Origin: Antedon mediterranea
Lineage: Eukaryota > Echinodermata > Crinoidea > Comatulida > Antedonidae
DNA length: 60,000 bases
Direction: 5' to 3'
Assembly: GCF_964355755.1 (NCBI RefSeq)
Contig: NC_092670.1
Location: 13,765,201 to 13,825,200, forward strand
Part shown: one piece after another, positions 1 through 13,429 of the stretch
How the letters are laid out: each line of letters begins with the position of its first letter
Position numbering within the stretch: position 1 is the first letter of the stretch
Program-made: the position numbers and the translations under genes
Notes under the pieces: model-generated
Told to the model about the DNA's origin: nothing
The model's database searches: none
The model's input: only the letters and a program-made list of their open reading frames with translations

Positions 1-763
1 TTAATGTTATTTTATTATTTTGCCTTATATCTGATGTGGAAGCGTACTGTTTATAGACAAAATCACATGACACAATTCATGCATGTCGTTATCGCCATTG
101 GAAATGGCTTGTTCTAAAATTCTAATGAATACGGTAATATAAAAGAATATTCTTCAAAAAGCAATGTCTATCAAAAGAATATCGTGATTTCCACAATTGT
201 AATAGTCATATTGTCATTATAATTACCCAATTATTATTATCATTATTATAATTTTACATAATGTATACTATTCAGTATACCAGTAAACATCACAATGCGT
301 CGTAATTTTATTATTAAACGAGTTTAATGAATTAACAACATAATACGTTGTAAGAGATTGATTTAATATTTGAAAACAATCTTGCAACGATTAAACCTAA
401 CACGGTGAGATGTGATGTTTGATATTAACAGCACTCTGATCGATATTATGATAGGTTCAAACGTCCAGCTTCCGCCTCATGATGAATCTCGATGGTAAAT
501 TAAATGCGCGCGCGTAGTTTGTCTGTTTCGTTATTTTAGTACGCACGGTTTGGTTTAATATAAATTCAGTATTGACAGATAGGCAGAAAAAATGTATTGC
601 AATAACTTATTTTAAGGATATTCTAAATATATCATCATGGCATGTGACCTTTGGTTACGCCTGAACTCGAACCTCATAACCATGTCATCATGTTCAGTAT
701 TACGGAATTTGTCATAATTATTTGTCATAATTATTTGTTATAATTATTTTGAACATTATATAT
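1..763. other. AT-rich sequence without recognised gene
   Basis: Stop codons are dense in all frames and no conserved protein motif or RNA fold was recognised. Confidence 0.5.
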
Positions 764-846
764 TTTTAGTCGAGTGCAACGCGAATCTACAGCTCACTGT
801 CGGTCGGTAAACACTAACTTGAGCACGCGACTGCAGCCAGGTATAT
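764..846. repeat. dispersed inverted-repeat element, copy 1
   Basis: Begins AGTCGAGTG and ends CACGCGACTGCAG, so the ends are near-complementary, with a GTCGGTCGGTAAACACTAA core. A clearer copy lies at 23232-23349. The shared core and inverted ends suggest a small MITE-like element; no target-site duplication was resolved. Confidence 0.45.
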
Positions 847-2281
847 TGTCTTGTTATTAGTATTGATATTGAGGTTTTTTTTTGTGCGCGTGTGTGTGTG
901 TTTTTGTTTTTATTATAGTATAGCCTAACCGCCAAAATTATTTCAAACCACGGTTCGCTCATCAATATTATCTGAACTTTACAAACATATAAAAAATATA
1001 ACAAATAGTTGTGTTAGTGTTAGCCGATAATCTTGAAATACACTTTTGCGCCATATTGACGTCACACCATATATAACGTTTATCAGCACAACAATGGAAC
1101 CATTGGTAATTGTAGTGTGCATCACACACGGATAAAATGTTTACACCACGAAGATAACATCTTTATTTTAAAAAAAACACACACACAACATAATACCCTT
1201 GAGAACGTCCAGACTGAAAAAAAATTCGAAATCAATCAAAAACATGTTGGAAATGCTTTTTTTGTGAAATTCCAACTTCGATGACAACATTAGCTTTTGT
1301 GAAGTTGATTATAATGTTTGTGTTTTAGGATCAATTAGTCTGTGATGTCATGCGGAAGACCACAGTCACAGCTAAATATTTCACTCATTTTTATTAAGTT
1401 TTAATTGTTCTATTTCTTTTTTTCTTCATTTTATTTATTATTGTTATTGAACTTATTGCTATATATTTGTATTTTACTTATTTTAAAGGGAATGGTGATA
1501 TTTAAGTTCAATAAATAAATTAAGAAATATAATACACTTGCTCTTTATTTCTACCCAATTCGGTGGACGTTACGGTATTAGTTCAATTAAACAATTTATT
1601 TATACATTGATATTTTGTCCAGCCTCAAGATGAGACAACTCCAGTACTAAAAACATTATGATTATAAAGATCGTGTTTTATATAAATATCTTTTAGTTTC
1701 TCTTCGGTCTATAATTAAATCAACTAAGACCAATGCAGAGTTAAACAAGTTCAACGATAACATCCCATAATGGCTCAGTAAAAAAATGGATGAATAAACC
1801 TGGAAGACAAATGTTCTGTTTGTATTGTCTTGATGGATTAATTCGTGCGGTAATGTTTTTAGCTATTCGAAAATATTACGCCCACGAATGTACCGTCGGG
1901 ACTGTTTTAATAGGAACATTGACAATTAGTTTTCAAAGGCAAAACAGTTTTTTTTTTATAAATAGAATGGTAATAGTATACATTTCAGTTGTATTAGTTA
2001 ATTCATGATTTTTACTCGGGGTACCCGAGTCTATTACTTACTCATTTTCTCCTTCTCTTCCTCCATCTGGACACTATTGAGTAAAAAGTGCGATTTTTAA
2101 AGTACTACTCCTCCCTTATTCGTTATAGTATTGAGCTGGGATTTGGCATGAACATACTACAGGGACATGTCCTCAAAGCTATAGGGCCGGATTTTTAATT
2201 TTTTGTTAATTAATTTGTTTAATTAAGAAGCCACAATGTGTGACACACACCACAGCGTTATGTAGTTATATGGTTATATGC
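847..2281. other. no gene recognised
   Basis: AT-rich with short random ORFs (for example 1790-2008). A CRE-like TGACGTCA is near 1058, but no gene start can be tied to it. Confidence 0.4.
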
Positions 2282-2353
2282 GGATTCTTGGCGTAGTGGT
2301 TATCACGTTTGCTTAACACGCAGAAGGTACCTGGTTCGAGCCCGGACGAAACC
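2282..2353 (+). tRNA. tRNA-Val(AAC)-like, degenerate
   Basis: A 72-nt cloverleaf-like sequence with A-box region GCGTAGTGGTTATCAC, a paired anticodon stem (TTTGC/GCAGA) around a loop with anticodon AAC, and a GGTTCGAGCCC B box. The acceptor stem has two mismatches and the T stem is imperfect, so it may be a pseudogene. A T-run follows directly. It is related to the next tRNA, including part of the 3' flank. Confidence 0.5.
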
Positions 2354-2565
2354 TTTTTTTTTTACTTTATGGTGAAAAGTACTGTATACGCAATATGATA
2401 ATTATACAGAGTATATTTTATTTCTATTATTTTTTAAAATACTTATTTTGTGTAATCGGTAATTATCACTTTTACACATGTTTATTTTGCTTTGTGCTTA
2501 TTACCATTTATTTGTAATTTAAATGGATTAAAAAACTTTCTGTAACCCACATTTTTAATGTAAGA

Positions 2566-2636
2566 GGTTTCGTAGTGTAGTGGTTGTCAAGTCTGCTTAA
2601 CACGCAGAAGGTCCCGGTTCGAGCCCTGGCGAAACC
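2566..2636 (+). tRNA. tRNA-Val(AAC)
   Basis: The acceptor stem GGTTTCG pairs fully with CGAAACC. The anticodon stem TCTGC/GCAGA is perfect, the anticodon is AAC, and the T loop is TTCGAGC. At 71 nt it is one or two bases short, apparently in the variable loop, and the T stem has one C-T mismatch. Probably a functional or recently inactivated gene, and the better of the pair. Confidence 0.6.
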
Positions 2637-2893
2637 TATTTTTCTTTACTTTCTAACTGTATACGTCTGTATACAGCTTCTTTCGCTGTACCCCGAGTAT
2701 TGCACATTCGTGCTTGTTTTAAATTGTGGAAAAAAGTGTGTGTACAATAATTAGATTTGTCGTCTGTAATCATGGAGTTTTTGATAAAGGGGGCCGAAAC
2801 TTTCTAGGCCAAAACGTCTCTGGGACCGGAACGTTCTTATGTGAGACTTTACCCGAGACATTCAGTTTCCATGAATCACAGTGTAGGCCTACT

Positions 2894-2932
2894 CAGGGAA
2901 GAGTTAAATTACAATAATGTAACTCTTCCCTG
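2894..2932. mobile_element. 39-bp hairpin MITE, CAGGG ends (copy 1)
   Basis: Near-perfect inverted repeat: CAGGGAAGAGTTAAATTAC and its complement around a 6-nt loop. A second copy at 30287-30341 has flanking direct repeats, which marks the family as mobile. The CAGGG terminus resembles hAT-type ends. Confidence 0.55.
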
Positions 2933-3194
2933 GTGTACTCAAGCCCTAAATAGGGTGCGCCAGCTGAGTAGAAGCATTATAAGTGAGTAGCCGCGCATGT
3001 AGTAGGCCTATAGTAAATACCTTTTTTTCCTATCTCTGACCGACACTTGAACCACCGCTTTTAAAACAATTGCAGAAACGTTTTATTAAACGATTTTTTT
3101 TCTTTTAGTGCTTTAAAATGCACTAAAATAGTTGAAACTGTGTAACATCTTACATGTTATAAGCCCTCTATCTATTTATTATGTTGTCGGCATT

Positions 3195-3315
3195 GGCATC
3201 AACATTATCAACATCACCATAACTACCATCACCACATCCAACGCCATCACCATCACCGCCAACGCTGCCAAAACCACCATCACCACCACCACCATCACCA
3301 TCATCATCATCATGG
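3195..3315. repeat. imperfect (ATC/ACC)n microsatellite
   Basis: Run of CATCAC/ACCATC triplets ending in (ATC)n. The Thr/Ile-rich ORF across it is a by-product. Confidence 0.85.
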
Positions 3316-3448
3316 TATTTGTCAGCATTGACATCCATTATACAGTTACGTATACCACGATTGGAAAACCTAATTATCTAACTCAACTTAATTACGTGGT
3401 TAAAATCAGTACCGAGAGGTATATGAACCAACTTGATATACCATAGTT

Positions 3449-5471
3449 AAGCCGATTTTCCACTATAGTCAGGTGGCTTAGCGACTAAAACGTTACACGG
3501 TGGACAAAAGCACCAAATTTTGCATGAGGCTTCTTTTAGGCGTACTAATTGATTTTTGCCTAGGAGCCACCCGATCAGCTCCGATTTTCCAAGATGGCGG
3601 CCAAAATCCAAAATGGCTGCCAATAAATTGGTATATCATATATCTCTGACTGTAAAAGTTACAAATAGACAAATAATGTAATGAATCAAGAATTTTTGAG
3701 GTCAGTAAAACCGATTCAGGAAATATTATATAAAGTGAGTTCCAAGATGGCACCCAAAAATAAAAATGGTAGCCATTGAAATTGAAATACATATAATCGT
3801 ATACAAAATCACAAATAGTCCATTCCTAATGTATTTTAGTCTGCAAATCAGAAGAAAAGTGCAAGCATTGCATTTTATGAATTTTTTAACCATGCCAGTT
3901 ATAAAAACCCATGTTATCAAATTTCTAAAATTTTCCTTGACCTTTGACCTCAATTTGAATATTTTAATTCAATTGAAAACAAAATAACCATATCTCCGCA
4001 ACGCTTGCATTAAATTATATAATTTTAGTGTCAAATTTTTTGGAAGATGCATATTAATATTCGTCCTAATGGAAAAATTTGTCAAAAAATGGCCGGAAGT
4101 ATGATTTTTGGTATTTTTGACCTTTGACCTACATGTCATATAACTTGGTAACTAACAGTTAGACAAACTTTAAATAGATCTCAAATTAATCAGAAGATTG
4201 ATGTTTCTATTCAGTCTAATACAAACTTTTCCAAGAAAATTACCCAAATTCTTGTTATTGACCTTTGACCTGTACTGGTAGTACACATTTCTATATCTCG
4301 AAAACTAGTGGCCGTAAACATTTTTTTGAGAAATTGTTAAAATAAATATATATTTATATGTTTTATAATAAAACAGTTTCTATTAAATTGTAAAAGAATG
4401 TAATTTGTTAACATCCAATAGTATTTGTTATGTATTAAAATGTGTTATATTTGTTGATTTTAGGCACTTAACGTAAATTTATCTGAACTATGGATATTTA
4501 ATGTAAAATTTGTTTTCTTTAATATAAAGAAAATGTAATTATCTATCAAATAAGACCATTTAAAAAATATTCTGACAAAAACTTAGTTAGTTACAGGTAA
4601 AAAAGTGTACTTTTACTTATGTGAACAGCGCCCTCAATCTTTATTTTCCCAAAAATACCACCTTTTATGTGGTTTCAGAAACTGAACTGGTTATAACTTT
4701 TTTTTAATAGATTTTTTTTACAGTTACTTGTAATTTACATACCACCTCTACCATTTACTACAGCTACTTCATTTACATACTTCTGCCATCCACAGATACT
4801 GTATGTGATTTCCTAGTTTACTGGCAGCCATTTTGGATTTTTCCCACCATCTTTGCAACGAGTGACCTATATTATGTACCATGTCTGAAATATGTTTCAA
4901 TGACCATGATTAGGCCTGCTCCATGTTTTCCTACTTCGTTTGATACCTATATGCGAGTTCTGCAACCAGAATGATATTCCAGCTTAGGCTACTGGCAGCC
5001 ATGTTGGATTTTGGCCACCATCTTAACAATGAATGACCTATGTCATGCAGCATGTCTCAAATATGTTTCAATGACCATGAATACTTATGTTTTGATAGTT
5101 CATTTGCCTATATGTGACTTCTGCAACAAATGAAATATGATTTTCCAATTCATTGGCGGCCATTTTAGATTTTGGCCGCCATCTTGAAAAATAAATTACG
5201 ACCAGAGTGGCTCCTAGGCAAAAAATCAATTGGTAGGTCCCAACAAAGCTCCATGCCAAATTTGGCGCATTTGTCCACCGTGTAACGATTTCCTCATTTT
5301 TTGTTGTTAAGCCACCTGACTACTAGGCGAATTTGTTCGCGCGAATCGAAGGCGTCAGCTAATACGCATGCGTAGAGAAGGATGTGGAAGATGTAAACAT
5401 GAATACACATGCGTACAAGCTGGCGCTTTCGATTCGCGCGAACAAATTTGCCTAGTGGAAAATCGGCTTTA
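3449..5471. mobile_element. MITE interrupted by a second transposon
   Basis: The outer element is a palindromic MITE of about 165 bp, with arms AAGCCGATTTTCCACTAGGC and CGAATTTGTTCGCGCGAATC. Its left arm is at 3449-3465 and resumes at 5323, ending near 5471. The inner element (3466-5322) splits the left arm. A related MITE lies at 57658-58396. Confidence 0.7.
3466..5322. mobile_element. 1.86-kb non-autonomous DNA transposon with long TIRs
   Basis: Ends TAGTCAGGTGGCTTA and its complement; terminal inverted repeats extend about 170 bp, out to AAGATGGCGGCCAAAATC. It is flanked by CTA on both sides (3463-3465 and 5323-5325), and removing one copy rejoins the host MITE arm, so this is a 3-bp target duplication. 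No coding capacity was seen. The interior has diverged subrepeats, three of which contain TGACCTTTGACCT, as in the 28-32 kb element. Confidence 0.75.
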
Positions 5472-6115
5472 AGTAAACAATCTAGGAAGAAACGAGCGAT
5501 TTATCGAATTTTGCCCTGACGACATAAAATGTTCATTATAGATTTAGTTTAACTTAACACTGGAGTAAATTTAGTAGGTTCCATGTAAATATATCATATA
5601 TATTCGAAAGGTATAGATGAGAGTTAATTACCGTAATAGTATTTGAGTACCTTGCCGGTGGACGTCCGTTGAAATAAATGTCGTATATATTCAAAGTGTA
5701 AATAATAAATGTATAAATAAATCACTTATAGTTGATACATTAGCGAAGAACAGGTCAGTGACTTAATAAAACACAGCAGTGTAACATAGAGATGATTTTC
5801 CCGCTGTTAAACTCACACATCTCTATGGGTAAGTATTGCATTTTTCGGAACGATTTTAAGTAATCTGTAGGACATGCATGTAGTTCGGTAGTTGAACGTT
5901 ATGCTGCGTTATTAGGAAGCTTTCACACGATCACGTAAATGTTGCCTTTAACGGATGACGTCAAGATTCTATTTGCATAATAAAAGCGTAGTTTAGCGGA
6001 CAGCATGCGATAAAGCTATTTTTCAGAAATAAGGTTCTTGAATTGATGACTTTAACGTTTACGTGCACATGCTCGAGCTCCCTAATGTTTGATTACGAAG
6101 TGAGCATTATGTAAA
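5472..6115. other. no gene recognised
   Basis: Unique-looking AT-rich DNA with no conserved coding segment. Confidence 0.4.
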
Positions 6116-6690
6116 CGTACTGAAACAGGTATTCCGTAAACCTACTGGGGTATGTATTCCGTAAACGTATTGGTCTAAACTTACTGAGTTAGGTATTCTG
6201 TAAACTTAGTTGTGAGGTAGTCCGAAAACGGTATTTCGTAAAGGTATTTCATAAACGTACTTGGGTAGGTAACGTATAAGTGTAGGTATTCCGTAATGCT
6301 TGGGTATAGTATTCCGTAAACGTACAGGAGTAGGCATTCCGCAAACGTACTGTGGTAGGCATTCCGTAAATGTATACAGGAGGAGGTACTCCGTAAACGT
6401 AATGGAGTGGTCTGTAATGTACTGGGAATATGTATTCTGTAACATACTTGGGTATTCCGCAAAAGTGGTAGGTAGGTAAACGGTATTTCGTAAACTGTAT
6501 TCCTTACGTACTGGGGTAGGTATTCTGTGACGTACTGGGGTGGTATTATGTAACGTACTGGGGTTGGCACTCCGTAAACGAATTGGGTAGGCACTCTGTA
6601 AACTACTGTGGTATATTTCGTTTTACAAAAACATGGATGTAAAGAAAAGATAGACATTCCACGTAATGGTACTCCGTAATAAATAAGTCG
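6116..6690. repeat. degenerate minisatellite, unit about 25 bp
   Basis: About 22 diverged copies of a unit like GTAGGTATTCCGTAAACGTA(CTGGG). A 177-codon minus-strand ORF rich in YxxPT exists only because of the repeat. Confidence 0.8.
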
Positions 6691-9600
6691 AAGTAAGTTG
6701 GAAAATTGTATCACATTAGCAAAACTGTTAACTAAAAAGCAGGGAGATTTAAAATAAGCTACCCTACTGGTCTTCGTGGTATGGTTTTCAATAAATTGAT
6801 AGATTTAAAGCTTGACTATAATTGTGTATCACTTTTAATGTGTTTTCGTTTAGAAACATTTGTTATTAATACAGAACAAACAGGCATACATCAAACCAGT
6901 TGCTATTGCAAACTGAAATGCACGTTGGTTCATTTGCACTGGTTAGGCATATATTGAATTTTTTTTATAAATTAAAATGTAAACCATTCTCCAGACAGTT
7001 AGTCTGTTGTAAAATCAAAACTTGTAACTTTTAATTTACGTACATGTAAAACTGTTCGGTCTATAGATTTATCATTTAAAAATGGATATGTAATGTAAGA
7101 GAATGAAACCCGTGTTTGACAATAGACATTTAAATGACAAGAGTGACGTATAATGTTATTGTTCTTTATTGACAATCAGAGATATCACACTAGTCTGCAT
7201 AGATAAATGAATATTACTATAAAATAATATTTCTTTAAAAAATTTTCTCACTGAAGACATCCAGCACAGACATGAGAAAACTAAATTTCCACAGATACAG
7301 TTGGAACACTATACTACTTGGTCAATTCCATGAGTATTGTAACTTATACGAATTAATTAACACAAATTAACAGGATTTAATTTCGAATTGGCATTTCAGA
7401 AGATGTCAAAGAAGAGCATACCTTTAATAAATGAATATCAAATATCAATGCATATTGTGTTTCTTCTGCTATAACCTTTTATTTCAGCTATTTATGCAAT
7501 TATAAAATGTCATGTTTTACCCCATTTATTGAAACTAATGTTTGCCTCTAGTTATCCACTGGTATGTTTTTAATGCGAGTTGTATAATGTTAACATAAAC
7601 AAATTAAACAAATTCTCCGTTGAAAAGGTTGATGTATTACGCCGTTCGTTATTCTCATGCGAAGTAAGTAAACTGCATTAAATCCTTTCATACTTCATTT
7701 ACTTCAACAATGATGGCCTTAAAATTCAATGATATCAGTGGGACTATCAGAAATGAAGAATGGGTACTACCCAGATACGTATTATAATTCATTCTATAAT
7801 GTAAACAATAAATAAACATTTCTATTTTTAGAGTGATTTTCATTCAGCCCTACGATAGTTGATTTGATTTACAGTTTATGTGAATTCTATTATTTTTTAT
7901 AGGTGGGGTACCGTATTTGTCGCTATTTTCAGACATTACCGCGTTCTACGACAATTCATATTCGTTTACACGGTTAGAAACATATGACAGTGGTCAAACA
8001 CGAAGAAATCGAACAAGGATATTCAAAAGACATAATTGTCATTATTACTTGTAAAGCTTCTCACTAGGACGCATGCGCGATAAACATTTTATGTATAGAC
8101 AGCTCCGCGTATATAATTCAACGTCGGTTTTCCAAATTATAGACGCTTTAATGTTTGTTTGTTCTTCCAATCTTCCCACCATTCCTTCATGGCTCAATGT
8201 TTTCATAAACTGTCATTTTTTATTAAATGAATTTTATATTGTCATTATTTTGAAAAACTATAGAAGAATATCAATGTGACTATGATTGAATGTAATTTCT
8301 AGCAATGTGTGCGTGTGGATGAACTCTGCTCATCGTGTTATAAGAATTTGATTACTTTTTAATTCGTTCTAATATTGCAAAACCTGTTTTGTCCGCTGGG
8401 TATCAGCTAATCTATTCCTCTTGTGGCTAATGACTTATGCCTATGTGATGGGATGCTGTACCATGATAACAGTACAGTATTATGTTCGAATGATTTAATA
8501 TTTTCCATTTTAATACTTTAATTTAGTCAATGCCTATTTTCAGAGGATGTAAAGCTCGGGTACAGGCATGAATTTCAGATATAATATTTTATTACATCAA
8601 TCGGAAAATCTGTAAGAGAAATCACTTCTCATGATTGGTGCAGTAGGATATTTTTTTTCTCCCGCAGTTGAATATTATATCTGCGCATGCGCAAATAGAA
8701 TGAAGCTTTATATTTTCGTAGTAGAAAATAGGCAAAGATCAGGCCCAATACTGTCACAGTTAATTCATTAACATTCTGCATAACATAACATAATAGCTTT
8801 ATCTTTCGATTTCACGGCGCACCTTCGCTGAACGTGACTGCGCGCCTAGTTTTTTGTAAGTCATTCTGCATAATGGTTTCTGAGCGTTCCAGAATGATTT
8901 TTTTACTCATCAACTGTTCCTAGTCTGGTGGCGCGTATAGAAAACGAAATGACACTACGCAGTGTAACAGCAAACTGGAGCTTCGCACTGACCAAATGTA
9001 TAGTCTCTAGCAAAATCTTTGTATCAATTACAATGTCAATTATTTACGTTCATTCCATTGATGAAATTTGAACCATATTCTCATTAAAGTACGATGAATT
9101 GATCTCAAATCTGCTCTGCAACTAATTCCTCATGTTGATTATTAGATTTTCTTGAAGAAATATTATTATTATAGGCCTACTAATTAACATTTTCTGAGAA
9201 ACAAATCATCAAACTGTAGTTAAATAAGTACAGACTTCAATTACAGATAATGTTTTCCAGTGTAGTTTTTATTTAAAACCATTCTATTTTAAAATACCTG
9301 AATTGCAATGCAGTATCATGCAATGTATAGTAGGCCTATACATTGTCAGATTACCAATAACTAGTATGATATAAGGTTATGCTTAGGAAAATACAACAAA
9401 CATGTATCCATACATTCAAAATGTATTCAAATAAAATACAAAGAAGGAAAAACAATGCAAGTAAAAATCATTAATTAAATTCCACGATTTTCTAAGCATA
9501 CATGCGTCACATGTTATGCAATCATGTAATATGCTTTATTGAATGTTCAGAATGTACAGAAAACCGACTAACGTATAATTATGACATAACTAATAAAAAC

Positions 9601-10244
9601 AGATCACGGTAGGCCTAAATGTATGTTTAAAACAAATTTCGTGAGATATAGCCTACTTACAAAGCATGTCTATTAATAGTATGCAAAAATGTTCCATATT
9701 AATTCGTTTCAAGGCCTATAAAAGTACGTACACCTATACGTTTGTTTCCACAAAAGAACAATCCGATTCTATTAATATACATTTTCAATACATTTGTATT
9801 CATATGCCTATACAGTACACCTTTAGCGCGTAATTACATCAATATTTCGATTAATCGATAGTGGCCACCTCCGGAATAAAAGTATTTATAACGGTATAAT
9901 CGGATACTATAACAATGTTGTTGAAATCCAGGCCTAAATATCGATTATAATAGTAGCGTTTGTTAAACTAACGTTATGTATATTTTTAATACATATGTAT
10001 CGATTAAAGAATCAATACATTGTCTTATTAATGCTATATTCTAACCACTATGTTCCTACCGCATTGCCACGTATGAAAAAAAAAATCAATTTATGACGAG
10101 ACACTCATTCAATAAAATTAATTGGCATAAATGTCATTCAGAGTACCAAATGACAGCTGTATATAGTTAGTATTTACACATTTTGCAGGAATATATACAA
10201 TCCCGTTCCATCGCCATGCCTAACCATAAATAGCTTACTTAAGT
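6691..10244. other. no gene recognised
   Basis: AT-rich sequence with only short, low-complexity ORFs and no recognised exon or repeat family. Confidence 0.4.
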
Positions 10245-10635
10245 TAGCATCACCATCATCATCACCGTCATAATCATCATCACCAGCATCATCATCATAA
10301 TCATCATCATAATCATCATCATCACCAGCATCATTATCATCATCACCATCATCATCATAATCATCATAATCATCATCATCACGAGCATCACCAGCATCAT
10401 TATCATCACCCTCATCAGCATAATCATCATCATCATCACCATCATCAGCATTATCATCATCACCATCATCAGCATTATCATCATCATCATCATCATCATC
10501 ATTACCAGCATCATCAACATTATCATTATTATCATCATCATTATCATCATTATCACCATCATCAGCATTATCATTATTATCATCATCATCATCATTACCA
10601 TCATTATCACCAGCATCATCATCACCAGCATTATT
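10245..10635. repeat. (CAT/ATC)n microsatellite, about 390 bp
   Basis: Almost uninterrupted CAT/ATC triplets with AT-rich variants. It creates a spurious Met/Ile-rich minus-strand ORF. Confidence 0.95.
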
Positions 10636-10676
10636 ATAAGTATTATTAATATTTCATTATCATAGTAATAATAAAT

Positions 10677-10683
<7 letters not shown>

Positions 10684-10708
<25 letters not shown>
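10684..10708. repeat. (AT)n microsatellite
   Basis: About 12 AT dinucleotides. Confidence 0.9.
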
Positions 10709-10714
<6 letters not shown>

Positions 10715-10882
10715 TATTTTTAAATAAAATAAATCTTAGTTTACACTTGAACGCAGTGCGATGACGTAAGCGCACAACGAGATTGACCTTTTACGACGCG
10801 ATGCATCATCCAAACTGTAGCTTGTGTGATTGATCAAATCACTAGCGTTGCGTTTACGTCAGGTGGAAATCGTGGAAATACT

Positions 10883-11235
10883 ACTACGTCTAAAAATGTA
10901 TTCTTTTGTTCCACTAGGATGCAATATAAAGCAATTATATTGCAACGCAAGTAATTCAACCAATCATGATGAGATGGATTAATCGAACAATCGCTTATTA
11001 TTGGTCAACTCGCTTGCGTTACCCTTACGTCCTTGTTTTACGTCATTGGTAAACACGGATTAAGAATCGTTCTATATTACGTCTACAAATGTATCATTGC
11101 GTTCCACTTGGACGCAACGTAAAATAATTATATTGTAACGCAAGTAATTCAACAAATGAACTGTCGCTGGTTTTGGTCAACTTTCTTGCGCTGCCCATAC
11201 GTCCTTCTAGCCTTTCGTCATTGGTAAAAAGATTA
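10883..11235. repeat. tandem duplication, unit about 196 bp
   Basis: Two diverged copies (starting near 10883 and 11079) share TACGTCTA(A/C)AAATGTAT, CGCAAGTAATTCAAC and TACGTCCTT. No coding content. Confidence 0.65.
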
Positions 11236-12524
11236 GGAAACAGTTTAAATAGAATTTTGATAACTGTAGGCCTATACGTAGTTGTTATTATTCTAGTCCC
11301 CAATATGATGACAAAAGCAATGAATCAATACAGTATCTAAGCAAGGCCTTATAACCTGAACCATTGTATCTATTTTGAAACATTTGAACACATTACTGCT
11401 AATAACTGTATGCAACATATATCTTCATTTTTTATTATATATCATTAATTTTTGCCCCATGAGATTAAACTGTGTTTATTGCGTGTCACTATCGTCCCGC
11501 ATCACAAGAAACGGAACGTAGTTCGTCAACAGTTGTAATTTCGTCACAAAAGCCCGCAGATTGTGTCTATACCTTTATCAATAATTCTTAGAAGAGCGCA
11601 AAATTAAAACGTTGTTTATGCGTGTGCGTTGTTTATGTTAATAAACAAAAACAGCCAATCAAACGTTGTTTATGTGTATACTTATAGTTTATTTTAATAA
11701 ACAAAAACATTAAAAACAGCTCATCGAAGCGTAACAAATTATCAAAATAGATTTATATCTCTTGCATATCTTATCTATTTTTGTTTATACAATTATTGTT
11801 GCACTTTGTGAACCGAAGAGTGATGACAACGTCACCGTAAGCTGTGCGCATGCGTCGCCTAAATTCTTCCATTGCGTTTGTGAGGTTGAGCACGTACTTT
11901 CCGTTTGAAGATCTTTCGTTTATGCTCTCGTGTTCATTAGGTTCAATTTGTTAGGCCTACATAGTTTAGCCTCCTTTCAGTATATTTTTTCTGGAAATTA
12001 CATTGTTATTGACTTTATAAATCTTCACCGTCAAGCCCATTATACTAAACAATTCAGTGTAACCGAGAACAGGTTGTCTATCAATAATTAATTTCTAGTG
12101 TAATCTTTTCTTTTATGCTGTTAATTAAATTGATTTTGATCAAATATGAATTAATAATTTCAACCTGTAACATTGTTTATGCTCATAATTCATACTAACA
12201 TACAACTATTCATGCTGAGATAAACCCGGTGACCTAATCGGTCCATTTATTGTCGAAATCAGATTCGATACGATTCATTTAGCCTATTTATTTATTAGAC
12301 CACCTTAATGACAATAAAATGTACAATGCATGAAAAATGCTGGAAAATGGAAACTCACTCAAAGTAAATTGCTGTAACTTAAATAAATCAGCTGACCATC
12401 ATGCTACTTTTCATATACCATTAGATATCAACAATAATCTTACTGCAGTTACTGCATTAATAACTACCTATTTAAATGCAATAACGTTTGATTTTAGGCA
12501 AGATTTTCAGTCTTATGTAATTAA

Positions 12525-12540
<16 letters not shown>
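11236..12540. other. no gene recognised
   Basis: AT-rich, with short direct repeats such as CGTTGTTTATG near 11610-11670. No exon recognised. Confidence 0.35.
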
Positions 12541-12555
<15 letters not shown>

Positions 12556-12672
12556 GCTGTATTTTGTATATTGTATCTGTTCTGAGGGTCCCAAATGATC
12601 AGCAAATGCTGGATGGATCACCCTCATTAAATATGGTTAAAATAAAATAAATTAAATAAATAAATAAATAAA
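12541..12672 (+). mobile_element. LINE 3' end (non-LTR retrotransposon tail)
   Basis: Contains a conserved-looking 3' hairpin (TGAGGGTCC...GGATCACCCTCA, 12583-12626) followed by a simple repeat tail of AAAT/AATAA units. This layout is typical of LINE 3' ends. No ORF2 coding sequence precedes it, so the copy is strongly 5'-truncated. Confidence 0.6.
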
Positions 12673-13429
12673 ATTCATTGTATATTAAAATAATAGTAAT
12701 ACAAACAGTTTTATATATCAACAATTTACAAGGTTAACTAGAAAAATGTAGTTACTGCGATAAATGTGCAATGGAATATTTTGTATTCCATTTGCGATGG
12801 AGATGTTCAACCTGATGAACGCGGACGTGTTATACGTGTTTAAAGGTGTGTATAATATGTCTCTTTACGCTCGCTGACGCATTATATAATGTAATTATTT
12901 AAATAATAAAAATACATAAACCACAACATTGTACCGTAACCTTGATCTGTGTAATGCAGAAATATATCACTTATACATTATTAGTATTGAAGTGTAATAC
13001 TATTTACATTATTATAACAACCAAAATGTTATTTTTAAATTGTTTTGCAAATTATATCTAACGAAGGGTATAGTTTAAGCACCGATTTAGCCTACTTAAT
13101 ATGACCCCGACGCATTAATTTCAATCTAAACCTAGAATAAAAATGTGACCAATATTAATCACATCACGTTTGATACATCCAGTCACGGCTTCCGAACAAC
13201 ATAATTAAGTTTGCGGCATAATGGTTATAATTATTATTTAAACATTATATGTTCTTTCGTAAACAATCCATTTACTTACGTACCGTTTAAATTACTAATG
13301 ACAATGATAAATAAAGTAATAAAACTGTTATGATAATTATAACTAAATGATTTAAAATAATTTCGTAAAAATAAAGTAAGTCGATCCAATATCATATCCA
13401 ATAGATAGTGCCAGATCGCATTTGACGCC
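12673..13429. other. no gene recognised
   Basis: AT-rich DNA with no recognised coding or RNA feature. Confidence 0.35.

Noticed and set aside
6181-6714. 177-codon minus-strand ORF with YxxPT repeats
   Set aside because: The repeat period follows the DNA minisatellite; copies drift between frames and stops recur, so there is no selection for protein.
10239-10775. 178-codon Met/Ile-rich minus-strand ORF
   Set aside because: Produced by the (CAT)n microsatellite.
12337-12585. 82-codon ORF before the LINE tail as LINE coding sequence
   Set aside because: No reverse-transcriptase or endonuclease motif; ends in an AT/poly-T run.
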